Source: Candidatus Nitrospira nitrificans
GTDB taxonomy: Bacteria; Nitrospirota; Nitrospiria; Nitrospirales; Nitrospiraceae
Assembly (NCBI RefSeq): GCF_001458775.1
Contig: NZ_CZPZ01000001.1
Coordinates: 124,001-188,000, forward strand
Length of the DNA: 64,000 nt
Reading direction: 5' to 3'
Below, piece after piece: positions 43,629 through 50,247 of this stretch. The notes under the pieces are model-generated. The model was not told the DNA's origin and did no database searches. It worked only from the letters and a program-made list of their open reading frames with translations. Within the stretch, counting starts at the first letter, position 1. Every line of letters starts with the position of its first letter. A program made the translations under genes and the position numbers.

Positions 43629-44695
43629 GCCGCCTTACCTACCGGCGTTAACCGGGAAGAGAGCAACGTGTGCCGCTCATTCGGCCACAATGCATCCCGC
43701 TGGATGGGAATCTCCTGCTGATAAAATACGATTTGGCTGCCTAATCCCTCAAAACGGAACGGGACCTCCAGTAATCCGGGCAAGGCCGCCCTGATCTGCG
43801 GGTGAATCTCCGGCTTCGCAAACAGCAGCATGAAGCCGCCCCCACCGGCACCCAATAGTTTTCCACCCAGCGCACCGGCGCGCCTGGCCGCATCGTAAAT
43901 ATCATCGATCATCGGCGTGGCGATTTTCGATGTCAGGCTTCGCTTGACCATCCACCCTTCGTGCAATAACTCTCCAAACTCGGAAAGATCACGGTCTCCC
44001 GTCAGAAGGGACACTCCCTCTTGCACCATCTGCAACATCGCGAAGAGTTCCACGCGCCGTTGCTTGGTACGTTCGATCTGCTCTTTGGCGATTTCCGAGG
44101 CGGTTCGCGAGAACCCCGTGAAGTACAGCAGGAGATGGTCCTGAAACAGGGTGAGCCGCTCCGGTTTCATGACGATGGGGGTGTACCCGATCTCCCCGCC
44201 TTGGAAAAAATCAATGCGGCACAACCCTCCGTGCGCGGCCATGACCTGATCCTGGCACCCGACGGCTTCTTGCAGGACGTCCTGCTCGATATGAATGGCC
44301 GTGTGGGCCAGCTCGGCCTTGCTCGGCATCGTATGTTGCAGCGCATACAACGAATGCAGCAGCCCGACCGTAAACGACGAACTCGACCCCAAACCGGTAC
44401 GCGCCGGCAAATCTCCGTCGTGGTGAATTTCGAGGCCTTCCGAAATGCGCATATGCTGGAGCACGCCTCGGACGGCCGGATGTTCGATCTCGTCGTTGTT
44501 CTTGGCCTGTTCGATGCGGGAATACGCAATCCGCGTCCTATGCTCAAAGAACGGCGGCAAGTATCGACAGCTGATATAGCAATATTTGTCGATGGTTGTA
44601 GCCAATACGGCGCCGCCGTGCTCTTTGAACCACACAGGATAATCGGTGCCCCCACCGAAGAACGAAATCCGGAACGGCGTGCGGCTGATGATCAT
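43625..44695 (-). CDS. hddA: D-glycero-alpha-D-manno-heptose 7-phosphate kinase (GHMP family)
   Basis: This 356-residue GHMP kinase starts IISRTPFRISFFGGGTDYPVWFKEHGGAVLATTIDKYCYI, has the GHMP loop ARTGLGSSSSFTVGLLHSLYALQ and the C-terminal GGKLLGAGGGGFMLLFA. These are diagnostic of HddA-type sugar kinases. Together with the HddC-like partner it points to GDP-D,D-heptose formation; GmhA and GmhB, which supply the substrate, are not in this window. ATG 44695 has a GGGAAGGAGCAGC site. Confidence 0.88.
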   Translation of the reverse strand: MIISRTPFRISFFGGGTDYPVWFKEHGGAVLATTIDKYCYISCRYLPPFFEHRTRIAYSRIEQAKNNDEIEHPAVRGVLQHMRISEGLEIHHDGDLPARTGLGSSSSFTVGLLHSLYALQHTMPSKAELAHTAIHIEQDVLQEAVGCQDQVMAAHGGLCRIDFFQGGEIGYTPIVMKPERLTLFQDHLLLYFTGFSRTASEIAKEQIERTKQRRVELFAMLQMVQEGVSLLTGDRDLSEFGELLHEGWMVKRSLTSKIATPMIDDIYDAARRAGALGGKLLGAGGGGFMLLFAKPEIHPQIRAALPGLLEVPFRFEGLGSQIVFYQQEIPIQRDALWPNERHTLLSSRLTPVGKAA

Positions 44696-44728
44696 GCTGC
44701 TCCTTCCCGTGCCCGTCCACGGATGGCG

Positions 44729-45676
44729 CTACACATTCCCGTACCCGGTTCCACGAACGATGGTGTAGCACTTCGTCAGTTCCCGTATTCCTCGTTCAAG
44801 CGACCAGTCCGGACAAAATCCGGTTGAGAGAATCCGCTCATTCGACACGATGTAATCTCGCTTGTCCGGGTCTTCCCCGATGGGAGCTTCAAAAAACACC
44901 ATGTGCGGCACGATGCGCTGAATTTCCCGACAGAGTTCGAGCTTGGATAGATTGGCATCATCCAATCCGATGTTGTATGCCCGGTCTTTCATCGCCTCAA
45001 ATCGATCCATGGAATGAAGAAACACCCGCACCACGTCACGAATATGGATGTAGTTGCGCTTGCAGTGCCCCTCGAACACGACCACGGCGCGATCGGAGAC
45101 GGCGCGCCACACGAAATCGTTGACCAGCAGATCCATCCGCATCCGAGGCGATACACCGAAGACTGTCGCCAGCCGCAAGGTAATGGCGTTGCCGCGGTCC
45201 AGAACGACCCGTTCCGCTTTGACTTTTGTTTCTCCGTACAGACTGATCGGGCGGAGCGGAGATTCCTCCGTACAGGGAACACCCGCCTGCCCGATCCCAT
45301 AGCCGCTGTTGGTGACGGGAAACACAATACGTTGGCTCGGCGACGACAGCTTGCAAAGCAGCTGGACCGCCTCAAAGTTGACGGTATAGGCGCCGATTCG
45401 GTCTCGATCACAGAGCGGCGCGCCGACCAACGCCGCGAGGGGAATAATGATGTCGGCGTCGCGCAACAGATCCGTCATGATGCGCTCATCGCGACAATCG
45501 CCGCGTACGACGCGAAACGCATGGGAAAAACAGCAATCCAGCAGACTGTTCTGTCGATACATGAAATTATCCAGCACGGTAACGCGATACCCTCGGTCAA
45601 GGAGCTGTCGAGAGAGAACCGACCCGATGTAGCCGGCGCCTCCGGTGACAAGCACATGTACGGATGCGGTGGTCAT
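44729..45676 (-). CDS. NAD(P)-dependent sugar epimerase/dehydratase (extended SDR)
   Basis: The 315-residue extended SDR has NAD motif VLVTGGAGYIGSVLSRQLLDRG, PLAALVGAPLCDRD, and the catalytic Tyr/Lys pair in SLYGETKVKAE with Ser from TNSGYG. The C-terminus has RNYIHIRDVVRVF. It acts on a nucleotide sugar, as an epimerase or 4,6-dehydratase; the exact reaction cannot be read. ATG 45676 is used behind GGAGATGAATTACCG. The preceding gene ends 8 bp inside the longer possible frame. Confidence 0.85.
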   Translation of the reverse strand: MTTASVHVLVTGGAGYIGSVLSRQLLDRGYRVTVLDNFMYRQNSLLDCCFSHAFRVVRGDCRDERIMTDLLRDADIIIPLAALVGAPLCDRDRIGAYTVNFEAVQLLCKLSSPSQRIVFPVTNSGYGIGQAGVPCTEESPLRPISLYGETKVKAERVVLDRGNAITLRLATVFGVSPRMRMDLLVNDFVWRAVSDRAVVVFEGHCKRNYIHIRDVVRVFLHSMDRFEAMKDRAYNIGLDDANLSKLELCREIQRIVPHMVFFEAPIGEDPDKRDYIVSNERILSTGFCPDWSLERGIRELTKCYTIVRGTGYGNV

Positions 45677-45683
45677 CGGTAAT

Positions 45684-46646
45684 TCATCTCCTATCGACAT
45701 GCGCATCACACACCGGCGTCGCTCCCACTGTCTCGGCCAAGGACGTCTGTTGCGCGAACCAGCGTACGGTCTCCGCCAACCCGTTTCTGAGAGCGGTAAA
45801 CTGAAATGCCGGAAATCGGGACGTGAAACACGTGCTCTGTAACCGCTTGATCAACATCCCCTCCGGCTGACTGCGATCGAAGTGGATCGGTCCTGTGTAG
45901 TCCATGGCAGCCGCGATGGTCTCGGCGAGGGATCGGATCGTTATGCCTTGGTCCGGGGCGATAATCGTGGTCCCGGGGTCAAGATCGCGCTCGGTGGCAT
46001 CCAGCGCCACGCGCGCGACATCCCGCGCAAAGACGAATTGCCGCACCGCCCGGCCGCTCCCCCACACCACGTACTGAGTTCCCGTCGTCTTGGCCTTCCA
46101 ACAGCGCTGAATCAACGATCCGACGACATGCGAATGCTCGGCATCAAAAGAATCGTGAGGTCCGTACATGGTAACCGGTGTCACTGTCGTCCAGGCCAAC
46201 CCTTCGTCCTTCACCGCCAGTCGCGTATGGAAATCCAGCATGCGTTTGGCATGGCCATACCCTGCATTCCCGTCATAGAGGAAGCCGAGCTGGAGGTCTT
46301 CTTCGCTTGTGGCCCGATCGGAAAACATCGGAAAGGCACAGCTTGAGAGAATGCTCACCAACCTTGGGATCCGAAGCGCCCGGGCGGCAGACAACACGGA
46401 CAGATTGATGAGCGCATTGTCTTCGAAAAATCGGCTGTTTTCCTCGGCGTTGGCTTTCACGCCCCCAACCAGACCCGCGAGATGCAGGATCTTGCTCGGG
46501 CGGACTTCATCGAACAACGCCTTCGCCACATCCGGGCGGCGCAGATCGCCATCCGCGCTGGTCACAAACACCGCCTGTGGGTGCAACTCCCTCACAGCCG
46601 ATCCCAACAGACCCGAGCCTCCGGTCACCAACAACGGGCCCGTCAT
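45684..46646 (-). CDS. GDP-L-fucose-synthase-like (Fcl/ColC-type) epimerase-reductase
   Basis: The 320-residue SDR resembles GDP-4-keto-6-deoxy-D-mannose epimerase/reductase. It starts GPLLVTGGSGLLGSAV, then has HLAGLVGGVKANAEENSRFFEDNALINLSVL, SILSSCAFP (catalytic Ser/Cys), and GYGHAKRMLDFHTRL with the Tyr-x3-Lys pair. GDP-fucose synthase and GDP-colitose synthase (ColC) share these features and cannot be told apart here. It overlaps the ColD-like gene by 4 bp, so a ColD-ColC-like pair is plausible. Confidence 0.8.
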   Translation of the reverse strand: MTGPLLVTGGSGLLGSAVRELHPQAVFVTSADGDLRRPDVAKALFDEVRPSKILHLAGLVGGVKANAEENSRFFEDNALINLSVLSAARALRIPRLVSILSSCAFPMFSDRATSEEDLQLGFLYDGNAGYGHAKRMLDFHTRLAVKDEGLAWTTVTPVTMYGPHDSFDAEHSHVVGSLIQRCWKAKTTGTQYVVWGSGRAVRQFVFARDVARVALDATERDLDPGTTIIAPDQGITIRSLAETIAAAMDYTGPIHFDRSQPEGMLIKRLQSTCFTSRFPAFQFTALRNGLAETVRWFAQQTSLAETVGATPVCDAHVDRR

Positions 46647-47839
46647 GCAACCTCCATGACCGCGCGGGAGATGGCGGCGATGTCATCTGCGGTCAACCCG
46701 GCGTGGTTAGGCAGGAAAAACCCGCAATGATGGATCCGGTCGGCGACAGGAAAACTGGTCACGCCATACCGTCTGACCCAGAAGGGATGGAGCCCTAGAT
46801 TGCCGGCCGAGAAAATACGGGTCTCAATGCCGTGCTGGGCGAGATTTTTCACAATACGCCGCCGCTGTTCTCGTGAATCGGCGATCAACCCCACGGAAAT
46901 ACTCGCCACCTGACTGCCCACCGGAGGCCGCTGCACATAGAAGTGTGAGCCCAGACGGTCGAGATACTGCGCATGGTTGCGTCGCCGTTGCTCCGTCATC
47001 CAATCCAGCTTTTCGAGTTGGCCGACTCCGATAAAGGCGTTGAGGTCGGTCGAACGAAGATTGAACCCGGGCTCGTAAAACACAAAAGGAGAATGAAAAT
47101 CATCGATCATGTGCTGCGTGACCAGGGCACCATGGGTCTGAGAATCCAAATCCTTGCTCCAACCATGGCTGCGGAGCATGAGCAGAAGGTCCGCGAACGC
47201 CTTCTCATCCGTGGAGACCATGCCGCCTTCAACCGTCGACATCTGATGGCCGAAATAGAAGGAAAAACTGGCCAGATCCCCGAATGATCCGATCTTACGG
47301 CCTTCGTAGCTGGCTCCGATGGCTGCGCAGGCATCTTCCATCAAGATAAATTCATACCGATCCTTCAACGCCAGCACCTCCCGCATCTTGTGCGGAACGC
47401 CCAGCACTTGAACGAGCATGACCGTCTGAGCCTGATGCTGTTTCAGAAGCGCTTCAAGATGGTTCAAATCCAGACCGAACGTCTCGGGATCGGCCTCGCA
47501 CATGATGGGCTCAAAGCCGAATTGGATGGCCGGCGCAATCGAGGTGACCCATCCCACGCTGGGAACAATCACCTTCTTGTTGCGCAAGCGGCCGGAGGCG
47601 AGCAGTGCGTAGTACATCAGGAGATTGGCCGACGATCCCGAGTTACAGAATAGAGAATGCGATCGGGTCAGCCAGGTCGACCAACGCGACTCAAAGTCGA
47701 GGGTGATCGTCCCTTTGGTGAGGCGTGGATAGGTCTGAAGCCACTCGATCAAGCGGTCGATATCGTGACGGTCGATCGTGTCGTAGGCAAGACACCATCG
47801 CGGATTGAGCATTGGGTGCGTTGAGCTGAGGCCATCCAT
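46643..47839 (-). CDS. DegT/DnrJ-family PLP enzyme with His in place of the Lys (ColD-like 3-dehydratase)
   Basis: The 398-residue protein has the fold of sugar aminotransferases (CNSGSSANLLMYYAL, VPSVGWVTSIAPAIQFG, LMEDACAAIGASYEGRKIGSFGDLASFSFYFGH). In the position of the Schiff-base Lys it has His198 (FYFGHQMSTVEGGM). In ColD (GDP-4-keto-6-deoxymannose 3-dehydratase) and related E1 enzymes the same Lys-to-His swap turns transamination into C3 deoxygenation. So it is probably a dehydratase, not an aminotransferase. ATG 47839 (TTGGAGTGAACGCC) is preferred to GTG 47848. It is the first gene of the glycan operon. Confidence 0.85.
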   Translation of the reverse strand: MDGLSSTHPMLNPRWCLAYDTIDRHDIDRLIEWLQTYPRLTKGTITLDFESRWSTWLTRSHSLFCNSGSSANLLMYYALLASGRLRNKKVIVPSVGWVTSIAPAIQFGFEPIMCEADPETFGLDLNHLEALLKQHQAQTVMLVQVLGVPHKMREVLALKDRYEFILMEDACAAIGASYEGRKIGSFGDLASFSFYFGHQMSTVEGGMVSTDEKAFADLLLMLRSHGWSKDLDSQTHGALVTQHMIDDFHSPFVFYEPGFNLRSTDLNAFIGVGQLEKLDWMTEQRRRNHAQYLDRLGSHFYVQRPPVGSQVASISVGLIADSREQRRRIVKNLAQHGIETRIFSAGNLGLHPFWVRRYGVTSFPVADRIHHCGFFLPNHAGLTADDIAAISRAVMEVA

Positions 47840-48024
47840 GGCGTTCACTCCAACTTTGTTGGTTTCGAGCGGCTGAAGCGACTATGTTCAAGATACATGC
47901 CACTGCAATCGTCTGGATTTCCGGTATAAAGCCAGGATTGCGATCCTCACATAAGGAAGGAGTAGGAAGAATTTACCGATCGGTATGGAAAGAAAGTGCT
48001 TGGGAAGGATGGGAGTGCCGGTCG

Positions 48025-48744
48025 TCACAAGGGCGGTAAGCCGATCGATTTCTGTGTCCATTGTTCGATGGCGTTTCGGACTGATCCGCCCCACCCGCGG
48101 TATTCGATGTACTCCATGCGGTTGAATTGAAACTCGATACCGATGATGTCCTCACCCTGCCGCGTGTCGACATTCTTCACGATACCCGTCAGGTTGGTAA
48201 TATGTCCCAAGCCCGACAATTCGAACTCCAGATGCACCGTCGTTCCTGGACGCAGCCAGGTCGGAGTTCGAGCCATGAGCACACTGCATCCTCCCTCACT
48301 GAGATCTTTCAACAGACCGCCGAAATAGTCGTTGGTCGGCAGCGCGGATCCGGAGAAACTGTCGCGAGCGGCCCGCATCAGCAACGTTGGTTCGTTGGCG
48401 GAGACACGGAGGTGTTTCCGCAAATGCATCTCTTCCACCGATGTGGGATACGCAACGAAGAGCAACGGAACCGGCACAGCCATCAGCTCCCGTATTTCAC
48501 TGCGGTACCCGACCAATTTCCCGTCATGAAAATAACTGATCGTGCACGGGGTGTCGTTGTCGATCCGCTGGTCATGGCCGAGCTGAAGCGGCCATTCGCA
48601 GACAAGCCACGCATGATCCTTCCATCCAAGGAGCGTCGTGCCGTACATGACCTTCTGCTGATCACGCGCGAAGGACAGTTTCAGCGCGAGGCCGACCGAT
48701 AAAAACGATGCCGCGGGGGGGACGGATACTACGATGTCGTTCAT
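48025..48744 (-). CDS. YcgR-like PilZ flagellar brake protein
   Basis: The 239-residue protein has an N-terminal YcgR-type domain (about 1-105: ALKLSFARDQQKVMYGTTLLGWKDHAWLVCEWP, ISYFHDGKLVGYRSEI) and a C-terminal PilZ domain (LRKHLRVSAN with the arginine motif, LKDLSEGGCSV with the DxSxxG motif). In E. coli YcgR binds c-di-GMP and slows the motor. ATG 48744 has an AAGGAAT site; the upstream sigma-28-like promoter fits a late flagellar gene. It is divergent from the HD-GYP/hybrid-kinase genes. Confidence 0.85.
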   Translation of the reverse strand: MNDIVVSVPPAASFLSVGLALKLSFARDQQKVMYGTTLLGWKDHAWLVCEWPLQLGHDQRIDNDTPCTISYFHDGKLVGYRSEIRELMAVPVPLLFVAYPTSVEEMHLRKHLRVSANEPTLLMRAARDSFSGSALPTNDYFGGLLKDLSEGGCSVLMARTPTWLRPGTTVHLEFELSGLGHITNLTGIVKNVDTRQGEDIIGIEFQFNRMEYIEYRGWGGSVRNAIEQWTQKSIGLPPL

Positions 48745-48793
48745 ATTCCTTGCTCCGACACAATCACCCGACACCAACCGACTCTGATGACCT

Positions 48794-48821
48794 CTATCGG
48801 AACGTCATCGGTCAATCTTGA
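48794..48821 (-). promoter_or_regulatory. Sigma-28-like promoter for the ycgR-like gene
   Basis: On the minus strand TCAAGATT and TCCGATAG are separated by 16 bp between core motifs. Two mismatches on each side make it weaker than the others, but spacing and position (about 45 bp upstream of the start codon) fit. Confidence 0.5.
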
Positions 48822-48987
48822 GCGTCAGCGCGGTCGGCCGCCGGCCGTGACTTCAAGCCGATCACTGCGCGTCATGATGCGCAAACCACGATCAAGTCCG
48901 AGGCCTGGTCCGCCGATAACGGCCATGGAATCTTGCTTCCGTCGGCGCGTCCGACCGGAGCTCCTTCTGACCCGGAGTCCTAAGACT

Positions 48988-50247
48988 ATGGCGACAAAAC
49001 GTATCCCGATCGAGCAGGTCATTCCCGGCATGTTCATCACGGAAATGGATATCCCATGGTACCAAAGCCCCTTTCTCTCCCATAAACGTCTGATCAAGGA
49101 CCTGCAGACCATCCAACTCATGAAGCAACATGGGATCAGGACGGTAACCATCGATACCGACAAAGGAACAGATCTCCCGCCGGAAGCCTCAACAACCATG
49201 CGGCACGCGGCAAACCGACAATCGCCCGACTCAGACGCGCCCGTTCTTCCGGATCCCGCTCCCAAACGCGCGCCTGAGGCCAAATCTGATGATCCTTCCG
49301 TCGCCGTGATCTATACACAAGCCCAAGAGACGGTTGAGCGCATCTTCGAGGATCTTGAGCGAGGCATTCCTCCGTCTCCCGAAGCGACCAAAGCCATCGT
49401 GTCGAACGTGTTGAGCCAAGTTCTGAGCAACCGCGCGGCAATGGCCACCCAGATCGCCATTCAGAAAATCAAGCAGTTCGACCGCTCCCTGACGACTCAC
49501 GCGTTGGACACCTGCATTTTGTCGCTCGTGGTGGCCATTGAGAGCGAGTTGGATCAGCCGGCGCAAGAACTGGTCGGGATGGGCGCGTTGCTTCACGACG
49601 CGGGATATGTCCGTCTCCCGCGCAATCTCGTTCGTAAGCGAGAGGAATGCAGCAAGCAAGACAAGACACTACTCGAACAGCATTGCAAGCTCGGCGTCGC
49701 GCTCCTCTCCGAGCATCCCGGCATGCACGAAGATGTCATGCGCATCGTCAGAGAGCATCACGAGCGAGCCGATGGAAGTGGGTTTCCAGCCGGTCTAGGC
49801 AACGGTCAGATTTCGCGTCTCGCGCAGATTGTCGGCATCGTGGATTTTTACGACGGCATGGTCACGCGGCGCGGGACGCGTCCGGCCATGATTCCGCACG
49901 ATGCCGTGCGGCAACTCTTTTTGGCTGGGGAACAGGGACTGTTTGAAAAATCTCTCGTGGAGCTCATGATTCGGAGCATCGGAGTCTACCCGGTCGGAAG
50001 CCTCGTCAGACTCAATACCGGCGAACAGGCGGTCGTCGTCGGAGTCAACCCTCAACAACGCCTCAAACCCCTGATCAGAGTCACGACCGACCCGCAGGGA
50101 GGCGTTTATGCAACGCCGATCGACATAGACCTGGCTACGCCGTCCTCCGGCCACACAGTCCGAACCGTGCTGCGCGTCCTAGACCCGGCCCGAGAACGTG
50201 TCAACATCGGCATACACCTGGACCAAGACCTCTCACGAGCCGCATGA
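48988..50247 (+). CDS. HD-GYP domain c-di-GMP phosphodiesterase-like protein
   Basis: The 419-residue protein has an N-terminal DUF3391 region (RIPIEQVIPGMFITEMDIPWYQSPF, QTIQLMKQHGIRTVTIDTDKG) and an HD-GYP domain from about 165 to 370. Conserved residues: LTTHALDTC, LLHDAGY, EQHCKLG, REHHERADGSGFP and VDFYDGM. The usual HDIGK is HDAGY and GYP is GFP, so the metal ligands remain but substrate contacts are altered. It probably hydrolyses c-di-GMP, or binds it. ATG 48988 is selected by GGAGTCC and family start MATKRIPIEQ. It overlaps the hybrid kinase by 4 bp. Confidence 0.88.
   Translation: MATKRIPIEQVIPGMFITEMDIPWYQSPFLSHKRLIKDLQTIQLMKQHGIRTVTIDTDKGTDLPPEASTTMRHAANRQSPDSDAPVLPDPAPKRAPEAKSDDPSVAVIYTQAQETVERIFEDLERGIPPSPEATKAIVSNVLSQVLSNRAAMATQIAIQKIKQFDRSLTTHALDTCILSLVVAIESELDQPAQELVGMGALLHDAGYVRLPRNLVRKREECSKQDKTLLEQHCKLGVALLSEHPGMHEDVMRIVREHHERADGSGFPAGLGNGQISRLAQIVGIVDFYDGMVTRRGTRPAMIPHDAVRQLFLAGEQGLFEKSLVELMIRSIGVYPVGSLVRLNTGEQAVVVGVNPQQRLKPLIRVTTDPQGGVYATPIDIDLATPSSGHTVRTVLRVLDPARERVNIGIHLDQDLSRAA

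Noticed and set aside
46643-47839. Annotation as a perosamine-type aminotransferase
   Set aside because: The PLP-binding Lys is His198, which fits a 3-dehydratase (ColD/E1 type) and not a transaminase.
47887-47902. Sigma-54-type promoter for the glycan operon (TGGCATGTATCTTGAA on the minus strand)
   Set aside because: The essential -12 GC is GA here, so it is not acceptable without further evidence. No other promoter was found for the operon.
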